The notes beneath the pieces are model-generated. The model ran no database searches, was not told the DNA's origin, and worked only from the letters and a program-made list of their open reading frames with translations. A stretch of 64,000 bases of DNA from Candidatus Sedimenticola endophacoides (GTDB lineage: Bacteria; Pseudomonadota; Gammaproteobacteria; Chromatiales; Chromatiaceae). The translations under genes were made by a program, and so were the position numbers. Positions 1-8,989 of the stretch are shown here, one piece after another (position 1 is the stretch's first letter; each line of letters opens with the position of its first letter). The stretch is from the NCBI GenBank assembly GCA_003062205.1, contig PQCP01000104.1, positions 38,901 through 102,900 of the forward strand, given 5' to 3'.

Positions 1-437
1 CCTCCCAGGAGGAGGGGTGCGAGCGCATGTGGTGCGTGGCGACCAAGGCGTTTCTCGATGACGGTAACGGTAACGTCCGGGGCGCCCGCTGCGTCAAGGT
101 GGAGTGGAACCGCGATGCCGGTGGCAACTGGCAGATGCACGAGGTCGAGGGTTCGGAGTTCGAACTCAAGGCCGATTTGGTGACCCTGGCCATGGGCTTC
201 GTGCACCCGGTGCACGAGGGGATGCTGGAGCAGCTGAAGGTGGAGCTGGACGGCCGTGGCAACGTCCGGGGCGCCACTGACGGCGCTGATGCCTACAAGA
301 CCTCGGTGGACGGGGTGTTCGCGGCGGGCGACGTGCGCCGGGGCCAGTCCCTGGTGGTGTGGGCGATCCGCGAGGGGCGCCAGTGCGCGCGCGCGGTGGA
401 TGAGTACCTTATGGGTACCTCCGAGCTGCCGCGCTAA
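1..437 (+). CDS. gltD: Glutamate synthase small subunit, C-terminal part
   Basis: This is the C-terminal end of an FAD/NAD(P)H-binding oxidoreductase, open from the window edge to the stop at 435-437. The protein carries the late FAD-binding motif of the glutamate synthase beta subunit family ([20 protein letters not shown]), followed by the usual tail in which the helix WAIREGR leads to a short C terminus. In this family the small subunit passes electrons from NADPH to the large subunit, which makes glutamate from glutamine and 2-oxoglutarate. GltD next to hemE is a gene order I associate with gammaproteobacteria. The start and the NADPH-binding region lie outside the window, so only the last 140 or so residues can be judged. 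Confidence 0.85.
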   Translation, partial: SQEEGCERMWCVATKAFLDDGNGNVRGARCVKVEWNRDAGGNWQMHEVEGSEFELKADLVTLAMGFVHPVHEGMLEQLKVELDGRGNVRGATDGADAYKTSVDGVFAAGDVRRGQSLVVWAIREGRQCARAVDEYLMGTSELPR

Positions 438-511
438 AGCGCCAGGGCGTCGTCCGGCGGCATGGATATTGGCATAGCCGCAACTGATTTAAAGCATTAC
501 TGGGGGGAACT

Positions 512-1579
512 GTGGCTGAATTGAAGAACGACCGTTTTCTGCGCGCCATGCTGCGCCAACCCGTGGACATGACGCCGGTGTGGATGATGCGCCAGGCGGG
601 GCGCTATCTGCCCGAGTACCGCGCCACCCGCGCCAAGGCCGGCAGCTTTATGGACCTGTGCAAAAACCCCGAGTTGGCCTGCGAGGTGACCATCCAGCCC
701 CTGGACCGTTTCCCTCTGGACGCGGCGATCCTGTTCTCGGACATCCTCACCATCCCCGACGCCATGGGCCTCGGGCTCTATTTCACCGAGGGCGAGGGGC
801 CGCGTTTCGAACGGCCGTTGCGCGACCGGGCGGCGGTGGACGCCATCGGGGTGCCCGATCCCGAGGGCGAGCTGCGCTACGTGATGGACGCGGTACGCAC
901 CATTCGCCACGAACTCGACGGCCGGGTGCCGCTGATCGGTTTTTCCGGCAGTCCCTGGACTCTGGCCACCTACATGGTGGAGGGCGGCGGCACCAAGAAC
1001 TTCGCCCAGGTCAAGGGGATGATGTTCGACCAGCCGGCACTGATGCACGACCTGCTGGGCAAGGTCGCCGACGCGGTCACCGCCTACCTCAACGCCCAGA
1101 TCGCCGCCGGTGCCCAGGCGGCGATGATCTTCGACACCTGGGGCGGGGTACTCAGTCCGCGCGATTATCAGACGTTCTCCCTCGACTACATGTCGCGCAT
1201 CGTCTCCGGCCTGACCCGTGAGAGCGAGGGTCGGCGGGTGCCGGTGATCCTGTTCACCAAGAACGGCGGGCAGTGGCTGGAGCGGATGGCCGATAGCGGC
1301 TGCGACGCCCTGGGGGTCGACTGGACCACCGATCTGGCCGACGCCCGCGCCCGGGTGCGCGACCGGGTGGCCCTGCAGGGCAACATCGACCCCTGCATCC
1401 TCTACGCCGCCCCGGAGCGTATCCGCGAGGAGGTGGCGCGGGTGCTGGCCAGTTACGGCCAGGGGCCGGGGCATGTCTTCAATCTGGGCCACGGCATCCA
1501 TCCCAACGTCAATCCGGAGCACGCCGCCGCCCTGGTGGAGGCGGTGCACGAGCTGAGCCGCCCCTACCACCAGGGTTGA
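512..1579 (+). CDS. hemE: Uroporphyrinogen decarboxylase
   Basis: HemE (355 aa, the normal length) decarboxylates the four acetate side chains of uroporphyrinogen III to give coproporphyrinogen III in heme and chlorophyll synthesis, in the cytoplasm. The N-terminal signature [13 protein letters not shown] and the second family signature [13 protein letters not shown] are both present, and the conserved [11 protein letters not shown] region lies near the C terminus. The start is a GTG at 512 with the purine-rich TGGGGGGAA just upstream. The stop is followed three bases later by the ATG of the next gene, so the two are probably cotranscribed. Nothing looks unusual in the protein. Confidence 0.97.
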   Translation: MAELKNDRFLRAMLRQPVDMTPVWMMRQAGRYLPEYRATRAKAGSFMDLCKNPELACEVTIQPLDRFPLDAAILFSDILTIPDAMGLGLYFTEGEGPRFERPLRDRAAVDAIGVPDPEGELRYVMDAVRTIRHELDGRVPLIGFSGSPWTLATYMVEGGGTKNFAQVKGMMFDQPALMHDLLGKVADAVTAYLNAQIAAGAQAAMIFDTWGGVLSPRDYQTFSLDYMSRIVSGLTRESEGRRVPVILFTKNGGQWLERMADSGCDALGVDWTTDLADARARVRDRVALQGNIDPCILYAAPERIREEVARVLASYGQGPGHVFNLGHGIHPNVNPEHAAALVEAVHELSRPYHQG

Positions 1580-1582
1580 CCG

Positions 1583-2452
1583 ATGCGGATCGCGCAGCTC
1601 GGCCTGGGCCTGATGGGGCTGCCCGTCGCCCTGCGCCTGCAACGGCAGGGCTTTGAGGTTGGAGGCTGGAACCGCGGTGCCGGGCGCATGGAGGCGGCGC
1701 GCCGGGCGGGCTTGGCGACCGATGCCGATCTCCCGGCCCTGGTGCGCGGCGCGGATACCCTGATCCTCACCCTCAGCGACTACCCGGCCATTCAGGCTGT
1801 GCTGTTCGCCCCCGGCCGGACCCTGGAGCTGGAGGGGCGGCTGATCCTGCAGATGGGCACCATCGGTCCCGCCGAGAGCCGGGCGCTGGCCGCGCGCTGC
1901 CGGGAGGCCGGTGCCGAGTACCTGGAGGCGCCGGTGCTGGGCAGCCTGCCCGAGGCCGAGGCGGGGACCCTGATCGTGATGGCAGGCGGCGGCGAGGCGG
2001 AATACGCCCGGGCCCTGCCCCTGCTGAGCGCCCTGGGGCGCGCCCCGGAACGGGTCGGCGGGGTGGGGCAGGCAGCCGCCCTGAAGCTCGCCATGAACCA
2101 GCTGATCGCCTCCCTGACCGCTGGCTTCTCCCTGAGCCTGGGACTGGTGCGGGCCGAGGGGCTGGATGTGGAGCGCTTCATGGTCCTGCTTCGCGCCAGC
2201 GCCCTCTACGCCCCCACCTACGACAAAAAACTAGGCAAGATGCTGGCCCACGACTATGCCAGCGCCAACTTCCCCCTCAAGCACCTGCTCAAGGATATGG
2301 CGCTGTTTCGCGGCGTCGCCGCCGCCGTGGGCATCGACGACACCCTTCCGGCGGCGCATGCCGCCCTGTTGCAGCGCGGCGCGGCGGCCGGCCTGGACGA
2401 TCTCGACTACTCGTCGCTCTACGAACTGATCAACCCGGCTCCCCCGGAATGA
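1583..2452 (+). CDS. NAD(P)-dependent beta-hydroxyacid dehydrogenase family protein
   Basis: This 289-aa protein begins with the Rossmann motif GLGLMGLPVA, the NAD(P)-binding hallmark of the 3-hydroxyisobutyrate/6-phosphogluconate dehydrogenase superfamily. A second half of helical character includes KLAMNQLIASL, which corresponds to the catalytic-lysine helix (the family GxxxKxxxN pattern is recognisable as GQAAALKLAMN). The likely reaction is NAD(P)-dependent oxidation of a 3-hydroxyacid or reduction of a semialdehyde, but the substrate cannot be read from sequence. It follows hemE by three bases, and its stop overlaps the start of the EamA gene by four bases (ATGA), so the three genes look like an operon. 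Confidence 0.85.
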   Translation: MRIAQLGLGLMGLPVALRLQRQGFEVGGWNRGAGRMEAARRAGLATDADLPALVRGADTLILTLSDYPAIQAVLFAPGRTLELEGRLILQMGTIGPAESRALAARCREAGAEYLEAPVLGSLPEAEAGTLIVMAGGGEAEYARALPLLSALGRAPERVGGVGQAAALKLAMNQLIASLTAGFSLSLGLVRAEGLDVERFMVLLRASALYAPTYDKKLGKMLAHDYASANFPLKHLLKDMALFRGVAAAVGIDDTLPAAHAALLQRGAAAGLDDLDYSSLYELINPAPPE

Positions 2453-3373
2453 ACGCCCGGGCGGCCGCTGCCGGGGAGGGGCGGGGCGAGCCCCGGGGTT
2501 TCGCCTACCTGCTGCTGGTGCTGGCGACCCTGTTCTGGTCCGGAAACTTCGTCCTCGGCCAGGCGATGAGCACCTCGATCCCCCCGCTGACCATGTCCTA
2601 CTGGCGCTGGCAGGTGGCGCTGCTCCTGCTGCTGCCGTTCGCCCTGGGGGGGGATGCGCCGGGAGTGGGGGCTGATCCGCGCCCACCTTCCGCGGCTGGC
2701 GCTGCTGGCGCTGCTCGGCGTGGCGCTGTTCAACACCTGCGTCTATATCGGCCTGCAGAGCACCACGGCGATCAACGCCCTGCTGATCAACTCCGCGATC
2801 CCGGTGTGGATCATGCTGCTGGCGATGAGCTTCATCCGCGAGCCGGTGACCGGGCGCAATCTGGCTGGGGTCCTGTTCTCCCTGTGCGGCGTGGTCTACC
2901 TGATCGTGCGTGGGGAGTTGGGCCTGCTGCTGCGCCTGGATCCCAACACCGGTGATCTGTGGATCCTGGCGGCCACCCTGGCGTGGGCCGTCTATTCACT
3001 GCTGCTGAGGCGCTGGAAACCGGCGGCACTGTCGCCGATCAGCTTCCTGACCTTCACCATGCTGGTCGGCGTGGCGTTGCTGGGGGCGCTCCACTGGTCG
3101 GGTGTCACCGGCGAGGCCCCGATCATCTGGGGGCGAGGCGAGCTGATCAGCATCGGCTACTTCGCCCTCTTCCCGTCGCTGGTCTCCTTTATCTGCTGGA
3201 ACGAGGGGGTGGTGCGGGTCGGTGCCCCCACCGCCGGTCACTTTATCCACCTGATGCCGCTGTTCGGCACGCTCTTGTCGGTCCTGCTGCTGGGGGAGCG
3301 GGTGCTGCCCTATCACCTGGTCGGGGCGGCGTTGATCGGGACCGGGATCCTGGTATCGCTGAAGCGCTCTTGA
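2449..3373 (+). CDS. EamA/DMT-family permease with apparent +1 frameshift
   Basis: Ten hydrophobic segments of the drug/metabolite transporter (EamA) type are encoded here, but not in one frame. The first frame (from ATG 2449) gives the start and the first two membrane segments through PFALGG. The second, carrying CVYIGLQSTTAINALLINS and the rest, is open from about 2654. The switch falls in a run of eight G at 2646-2653. Removing one G joins the parts into a roughly 307-aa protein of normal family length. This could be a real inactivating or phase-variable slippage, or a homopolymer sequencing error. The substrate is unknown; the family exports small metabolites across the inner membrane. 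The start overlaps the preceding stop by four bases. Confidence 0.8.
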
Positions 3374-3497
3374 GGGGCGTTCAGGGGGCCGGACGAGCGC
3401 CCGGAAAGGAAGACAATTCCCGCCCGCTTTCCGCTATTCTTTCTCATAGGGAGCAGGGGATTTTCGCGCTGGCGCATATCGCCGGGATGGTTGCGAA

Positions 3498-3938
3498 ATG
3501 GCGGAAAACACAGGGTGTGATTCGGCGCAGGCCGGGGACAGATACGATTTTCCCGATCACGACATCTCCAACGACGAACCCGTGCCCGCGCGGCGCGCGG
3601 GTTACCCGCGCTAACCGCCATGGAGAGCGAAGCGAAGGCGGTTAGTCCCCGATAGGCGTAGGCGCGGTTGTATGGCCGCAGTTACGACCGATAGGGAGTG
3701 ACGTAGGGCATACAAATAGCGCATCCGACACGCCGTAGAGTCATTGTGGTCATCATGACGGAGTTGCGCACGAGCAGCTTTGCTGCAATGTGCGGGACGG
3801 AGTCGTGATGAGCGCAGGACGGTCGGGGCAGTAACGGCTGTCGCGTTGGCGAGTCGATTTTGGGGACTGGGATGTCCCAAAATCTTTCACGAGGTAGCGA
3901 CACTCTTGTTATTTGTGCCTATTGAAAAAAAGGGCTGA
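3498..3938 (+). CDS. Possible small protein split by element copy 1
   Basis: A short reading frame starts at ATG 3498 (MAENTGCDSAQAGDRYDF) and runs 37 codons to the element at 3609, where it meets CGC TAA. Downstream of the element the same phase continues at 3909 for nine codons (LFVPIEKKG) to a TGA at 3936-3938. Exact excision of 300 nt would give a 46-aa protein. Evidence that this is a gene is weak: the ribosome binding site is poor and no family is recognised. The phase agreement with the other interrupted genes is the main reason to list it. The stop lies 10 bases before the start of the next gene. Confidence 0.35.
3609..3908 (+). mobile_element. 300-bp intron-like element, copy 1
   Basis: Complete copy of the 300-bp dispersed element, from CGCTAACCGCC to GCGACACTCTTG. 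It is flanked by ...GGTTACCCG on the left and TTATTTGTGCC on the right, with no target duplication. It lies in the same direction as the short frame 3498-3938 and begins in its phase 0. The element has a 9-10 bp hairpin at its 5' end (element positions 2/3-11 with 29-37/38) and an 11-bp hairpin near the 3' end (248-259 with 266-276). No transposase or reverse transcriptase is encoded within it. Confidence 0.95.
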
Positions 3939-3948
3939 GGGTCACAAC

Positions 3949-4959
3949 ATGAACCGGCATCGCTTTCCCGTAGCACTTCCACGGCTGTTTCTGATCGCGG
4001 CACTGACGCTGCTGGCGGGCGCTTGTGACAGGGCTCCGCCCGCCGGGGAGGGCGCGGCACCGGCCGCCACGCCCGGGACGGCCCCGGAGCCGACCCCGGG
4101 GCGCCGTGTCGCCCTGGTGATGAAGACGCTCACCAATCCTTTTTTCGTGGAGATGGAGAAAGGAGCCAGGCAGGCGGAGCGGGAGTTCGGCATCAGCCTG
4201 ATCGTCAAGACCGCGGCCCAGGAGACCTCGATCCAGCAGCAGATCGCGATCGTTGAGGAGTTGGTGCGGGAGCGGGTGGATGCCATTGTAATCGCTCCCG
4301 GGGATTCGGTGGAGTTGATACCGGTCCTGAAACGGGCCCAGGAGGAGGGGATCGTGGTGATCAATATCGATAACCGCCTCGACCCGGATTTTTCCAGGAA
4401 GAACGAGCTGCTGGGTGTCCCCTTTATCAGTGTGGACAACGAGCAGTCGGCCTACCGCAGCGCCAGGTACATCGCCGATCAGGTCAGTGAACCCGCCACC
4501 GCGCTGCTGATGGAGGGTATCCGCGGCGCACTGAACGCGGAAGCGCGCAAGAGCGGTGCGATGCGGGCCTTCGCAGAGCATCCGGCTATCACCCTCGCCG
4601 CCTCGGAGACGGCGAACTGGAAGATCGACGAGGGTTACCGGCTGATGCGCGGCTGGCTTCAGCGCCACCCGGATGTGCGCCTGGTCTTCGCCGCCAACGA
4701 CATGATGGCCTTCGGGATCATCAATGCGCTGCAGGAGGCCGGTCGGGAGGATGTCCTGGTCGCCTCCTTCGATGCCCTGGAGCAGGCCCGGGAGGCGATT
4801 CGTGAGGGGCGCCTTCAGGCCACCGTGGATCAGCGGCCCGCCCGGCAGGGCTACCTGGGTGTGCAGTTCGCCCTGCGCGCCCTGGATGGCGAGACGCTGC
4901 CCGGGGTCACCTACCTGGAGACAATCCTGGTGACCCGGGAAAACGTCGATCAACCGTAG
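3949..4959 (+). CDS. Periplasmic sugar-binding-type lipoprotein (RbsB/LacI-like)
   Basis: A 336-aa substrate-binding protein of the type I periplasmic fold. The N terminus has a lipoprotein signal with lipobox LLAGAC (Cys about residue 24), then a Pro/Ala-rich linker, then the domain beginning RRVALVMKTLTNPFFVEME, a typical opening for ribose/galactose-binding proteins. Further family features are VDAIVIAPGDS, a GIVVINIDNR strand, and the hinge region VFAANDMMAFG. It probably binds a sugar or sugar-like signal at the outer face of the inner membrane. There are no ABC transporter genes beside it. The next gene, 10 bases on, is a CACHE-type GGDEF-EAL enzyme, so a sensory rather than transport role is likely. 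The start ATG has TGAGGG seven bases upstream. Confidence 0.85.
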   Translation: MNRHRFPVALPRLFLIAALTLLAGACDRAPPAGEGAAPAATPGTAPEPTPGRRVALVMKTLTNPFFVEMEKGARQAEREFGISLIVKTAAQETSIQQQIAIVEELVRERVDAIVIAPGDSVELIPVLKRAQEEGIVVINIDNRLDPDFSRKNELLGVPFISVDNEQSAYRSARYIADQVSEPATALLMEGIRGALNAEARKSGAMRAFAEHPAITLAASETANWKIDEGYRLMRGWLQRHPDVRLVFAANDMMAFGIINALQEAGREDVLVASFDALEQAREAIREGRLQATVDQRPARQGYLGVQFALRALDGETLPGVTYLETILVTRENVDQP

Positions 4960-4969
4960 CGGTATCCCG

Positions 4970-7813
4970 ATGCCGATCGGCCGGCTCACGATCACTGGAA
5001 AATTCGCCATTTTCATGGTGCTGATCGGTGTCGTTCCGCTGCTGACCGCCGGTATCGTCGCCTATCAGAGCGCCAAGCAGGCCCTGGTGGAAGGGGCGCT
5101 CAAGGAGCAGCTGCACATCCTCTCCGGTTACCAGGACAACCTGGTGTTGATCCAGGAGCAGATCGAGAGCCTGATCGCCAATATCTCCGGGGTCGAGGCG
5201 ATTACCAATGCCCTGCGCAAGCCGCGGCGGGAGGTGACCAACTACGAGCAACTCGCCACCGAGGTTCAGGTAGGCTACATCCTCAACGGTTACCTGAATA
5301 TCAAGGGCCTGGTATCGATTCATGTGTTTGGCGAGGAGGGGGCGCATTATCAGGTGGGCGACACCCTCGACAGCCGCCTGCGCCCGGTGATCCGGGACCA
5401 GATCCGCCTGGGCGCACTGGGCGCGCGCGAGTGGGTGCACTGGACCGGAATCACTGAAAACATCAATGAGCACTCGACCCGGCATCATGTGCTGGTGGCG
5501 GCCAAGGCACTGTTTACGATCGATCGGGAAAGTCTGGAGCGGCGGCTGATCGGAACCCTCGCGGTCAACTACAGTATCGATCAGCTGGCACAGCTGTTCG
5601 AAAAGGATCAGCGCCCCGGCCGGGTGTTTCTCATCGACCAGAACGGACGCTATATCTACCATCCGCGGCGCGAGTGGATTGGCCGGAAGGTGGATGAGCA
5701 CCTGGCGGCCTATCTGCAAGGGGCCGGCGGGCACGAGGGCCTTGGGGCGGAGATGGGCGATCTCTATCTGACGCACCGGCACATCGAGCGCAGTGGCTGG
5801 ATCCTGGTTTCCGGGATCCCGGCCGAGGCGCTGCTCTCTGGCGTCAGAGTGATCCGCAACGCCACCATCGGGATCTTTACCCTGGCCCTGATCTTCGTGG
5901 TGCTGGTGGCGCTCTACTTCTCCCGCTCGGTGGTCTCCCCGATCCGTTACGTGACCCAGAGCTTCAAACGGCTGAAAGCGGGGGCCAGCGATGTGGCACG
6001 GCTGCGGGTGACCGGACAGGATGAGATTTCACACCTGGCCCAGTGGTTCAACCAGTTTCTGGACGAGTTGCAGCGGCGGCGCGCGTCGGAGAGCGCACTG
6101 CGCCTGAGCGAAGAGCGCTACGAACTGGCCGCCAAGGCCACCAATGAGGGGATCTGGGACTTTAACCGGGAACAGCACAGCTTCTACTTCTCGCCGCGCT
6201 TTCGGGAGATCATCGGTTACCGCCCGCAGAAGGGGCCGCCGTCGCTGGGCACCTTCTATCGCATGATCTACCCCGAAGACCGCCCGCTGATGAAACGCCG
6301 CTTCAGGGAGTTCCTGCGCTCGGGGCGGAACTTCATCAACATCGAGCACCGGATGAATCGCCCGGACGGCAGCTTCGTCTATGTCAGCAACAACTGCCAG
6401 GCGATCCGGGACGACAGTGGCCGGGTGGTGCGCATGGCCGGCTCGATACAGGACATCACCCTACAGAAGGAGATCGAAAACCGGCTGCGCCATGACGCCT
6501 CCCATGATCCGCTGACCGGACTCTACAACCGCAACTGGATGATCAAACGCATCAATCGGGAGCTGGAGGAGACACGGCAGGTGCCGGAGCGGCTGTTTGC
6601 GGTGCTATTTCTGGATCTGGACGATTTCAAGCAGCTCAATGACACACTGGGCCACAGCTACGGCGACCTGCTGCTGATCGAGGTGGCGCGGCGCATCGAG
6701 GCGCAGGTGCGCCCGGGCGACGCCATCGCGCGCCTCGGCGGCGACGAGTTCATCATGCTGCTGCCGGATATCAAGAGCGGCGATGCATTGCATGTCGTGA
6801 GGCGTCTGGTCGAATGCATCGCCGAGCCGTATACCCTCTATCACCACGAGTACGCCACCCATGGCAGCATCGGGGTCGCCTTCTCCAGCACCGGCTACGC
6901 CAACGCCGAAGAGCTGTTGCGTGATGCCGATACCGCCATGTACCGAGCCAAGACCCTGGGCAAGGGCCGTTACGAGATCTTCGATAACGAGATGCGCCAG
7001 CGTCTGCTGCGCAGTACCACCATGGAGCGGGGCCTGTCCAAGGCGCTGGACGCGGAGGAGTTGGAGATGCATTACCAACCGATCCGCTCGCTCAGCAGCG
7101 GGCATACGGTCGGATTCGAGGCGCTGGTGCGCTGGAACGATTCGCAACACATGACCTCGCCCGCGGTGTTCATCCCGCTGGCCGAGGAGAGCAACCTGAT
7201 CCACCCCCTGGGTCATTGGATCTTCAGGCAGGTGCTGGCACAGCTCAAGGCGTGGGACGACGCCTTCGATCTGCCGCAGGATTTCAAGGTGGCGGTCAAT
7301 GTCTCGCCCAGGCAGTTTGCCGACCGGGCACTGGTGGAGTGGATGCTGCTACAGCTCGGTGAGTACGCTCTACCCGCTTCGCGCCTGGCCATCGAGCTGA
7401 CAGAAACGGCAATATTCCAGGACCGGATCGCGGTGCTCTCGGCCCTGACGCGGTTGCGTGACAGCGGCATCAGCATTCATCTGGATGACTTCGGTACCGG
7501 CTACTCCTCCCTCAGCTATCTCGGCAGCTTCCCGATCAGCGCCATCAAGATCGACCGCTCGTTCATCTCGGCCATGCGACCGGGGGGGCGCCATGAGCGC
7601 ATGGTCGGTAGCCTGATCACGATGGCCAGGGAGCTGGATATCCTGGTGATTGCCGAGGGGGTGGAACAGGCCCGGCAGTTCGAATATCTGCGCCGCAAGG
7701 GGTGCGATTTCGCACAGGGTTTTCATATCGGACGGCCGGAGCCGGCCGTGCGGGCCACAGGGCTGTTACTCGGGGAGTTTGATGCCGACCGCCTGATCGG
7801 GCCGGAGATGTAG
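4970..7813 (+). CDS. CACHE-HAMP-PAS-GGDEF-EAL c-di-GMP enzyme
   Basis: A 947-aa inner-membrane signalling protein. One membrane segment near residues 10-30 and another near 295-320 bracket an extracytoplasmic domain of dCACHE type. Then come HAMP (about 320-370), PAS (about 375-500), GGDEF (motif LGGDEF near residue 590) and EAL (motif GFEALVRW near residue 716, with DDFGTGYSS further on). Both catalytic signatures look intact, so it may both make and degrade cyclic di-GMP, or one domain may be regulatory. It sits 10 bases after a periplasmic-binding lipoprotein, which is a plausible partner for the external domain. No promoter between the two was seen. Confidence 0.93.
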   Translation: MPIGRLTITGKFAIFMVLIGVVPLLTAGIVAYQSAKQALVEGALKEQLHILSGYQDNLVLIQEQIESLIANISGVEAITNALRKPRREVTNYEQLATEVQVGYILNGYLNIKGLVSIHVFGEEGAHYQVGDTLDSRLRPVIRDQIRLGALGAREWVHWTGITENINEHSTRHHVLVAAKALFTIDRESLERRLIGTLAVNYSIDQLAQLFEKDQRPGRVFLIDQNGRYIYHPRREWIGRKVDEHLAAYLQGAGGHEGLGAEMGDLYLTHRHIERSGWILVSGIPAEALLSGVRVIRNATIGIFTLALIFVVLVALYFSRSVVSPIRYVTQSFKRLKAGASDVARLRVTGQDEISHLAQWFNQFLDELQRRRASESALRLSEERYELAAKATNEGIWDFNREQHSFYFSPRFREIIGYRPQKGPPSLGTFYRMIYPEDRPLMKRRFREFLRSGRNFINIEHRMNRPDGSFVYVSNNCQAIRDDSGRVVRMAGSIQDITLQKEIENRLRHDASHDPLTGLYNRNWMIKRINRELEETRQVPERLFAVLFLDLDDFKQLNDTLGHSYGDLLLIEVARRIEAQVRPGDAIARLGGDEFIMLLPDIKSGDALHVVRRLVECIAEPYTLYHHEYATHGSIGVAFSSTGYANAEELLRDADTAMYRAKTLGKGRYEIFDNEMRQRLLRSTTMERGLSKALDAEELEMHYQPIRSLSSGHTVGFEALVRWNDSQHMTSPAVFIPLAEESNLIHPLGHWIFRQVLAQLKAWDDAFDLPQDFKVAVNVSPRQFADRALVEWMLLQLGEYALPASRLAIELTETAIFQDRIAVLSALTRLRDSGISIHLDDFGTGYSSLSYLGSFPISAIKIDRSFISAMRPGGRHERMVGSLITMARELDILVIAEGVEQARQFEYLRRKGCDFAQGFHIGRPEPAVRATGLLLGEFDADRLIGPEM

Positions 7814-7897
7814 GGTAGGTGGCACATCCCCCCGGAATCCCGTGACGCCCACGCGCCGGTGGCACGCATGAGGGGCTCCAGGGGGGTGCGTGGTTGC

Positions 7898-8989
7898 TTA
7901 TGATTCAGGTTGTGTGCTGTTTTCCAGCAGCCAGTGCATCCGGGTGGACCACCGTCCTCCCTCGCCGGCATAGACCCAATTCCAGGATGCCGACTGCCGC
8001 GAGCCGCTGCTGACCCAGTTTCCGGTATAGGAGTGGATACTCGCGGTGCGCACATGCTGCCCGAGCACGTCATCCTCGTTTGTGAACAGAGACGCCAGCC
8101 AGTCGATCAGGGAATCGAAGAACCCTTTTACATAGTTGGCGATAAAGCTGGCGACTATGGGCGGGATGGTGATTCCGAGCCAGGCGCCCGCGGCAATGAT
8201 ACCCCTGGAAATCAGCTCCTCGGTGACCTTCTCCTTGGCGTATCTGGCGGCTTTTTGTAGAAAATCGTTATAGCCGCCGTCGTCACGCTCGATCGCGTAC
8301 ACCGTGGCGGAGTAGACTTTCGGCCATGTTGCTTCGCCACCTTCGCGTAAATCGAACGAACAAAGACGCTTGTCGGAAAAGGTCTTTTGGTTGCCTTCGG
8401 AGATGGAGCCAAGGTTGTGGCTGTGCTGTTTGACCCAGCCCGATTCATCGATTGTCAGCACCCCCAAAGTGACCTCGTCGGTCTTGTTATAGGTGCCGAA
8501 AGGCCAGATGTAGTAGTCATCCTGGGACTCTTCGACTTTGATTCTCTCCAGACGCAGGATCAGGCGGTTGTTGCCGCTAGACAGGGCGGTGACAGTGGGA
8601 CTGGCGCGGCGCAGGTGAAGCGAGCGCAGGGCCGGTGAAATGCCACGGATACTCGCCATGACGCTTGGCGATTTCATCAGCGGCGCGGAGGTGATGCTTG
8701 TGGTCAGGCGGTCCGATATCTTCAGGTCCACGAGTTCTCCAAGCACCTTCGCGCGCTGTGCGAGATCGAGTTGGGCCTGGCGTTTGAAATAGCTGCGCAG
8801 AAGATCCTGCTGCCCGGTATCCAGATCCCCGAAGAAGTTGGCGAAGCGCTCTTCGTCGGTATTGGTCCGCTTCATCCCGGCGACGAGGTATCGTTCTCCG
8901 GCGAGGGCGAAGCTGCGAAAGGCATTCTGTCCGAGTTGATAGGCCCCGGAATCAATGGCGAGATCTTCTGTTGTGTTGAGGTCGGTCAT
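7898..8989 (-). CDS. Protein of unknown function
   Basis: A 363-aa protein (MTDLNTTEDLAIDSG...) that I do not recognise. The start chosen is the ATG at 8989, with AGGAG eight bases upstream. The N-terminal part is polar and helical with several Arg/Lys pairs. Around residues 275-320 there is a hydrophobic stretch (IIAAGAWLGITIPPIVASFI), followed by aromatic-rich segments (NWVSSGSRQSASWNWVYAG) to the C terminus. The frame stays open upstream of this start, through 22 codons and into element copy 2, and a further 27-codon frame with its own ATG lies beyond the element. The coding strand is convergent with the c-di-GMP gene before it. A membrane-active or surface role is possible but unproven. 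Confidence 0.75.
   Translation of the reverse strand: MTDLNTTEDLAIDSGAYQLGQNAFRSFALAGERYLVAGMKRTNTDEERFANFFGDLDTGQQDLLRSYFKRQAQLDLAQRAKVLGELVDLKISDRLTTSITSAPLMKSPSVMASIRGISPALRSLHLRRASPTVTALSSGNNRLILRLERIKVEESQDDYYIWPFGTYNKTDEVTLGVLTIDESGWVKQHSHNLGSISEGNQKTFSDKRLCSFDLREGGEATWPKVYSATVYAIERDDGGYNDFLQKAARYAKEKVTEELISRGIIAAGAWLGITIPPIVASFIANYVKGFFDSLIDWLASLFTNEDDVLGQHVRTASIHSYTGNWVSSGSRQSASWNWVYAGEGGRWSTRMHWLLENSTQPES

Noticed and set aside
3609..3908. Group I or group II intron as a ready label for the 300-bp element
   Set aside because: Upstream exons do not end in U and share no sequence for an internal guide; the element does not start GUGYG or end AY, and no domain V-like hairpin was found. 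The pseudoknot topology alone is not enough to assign group I.
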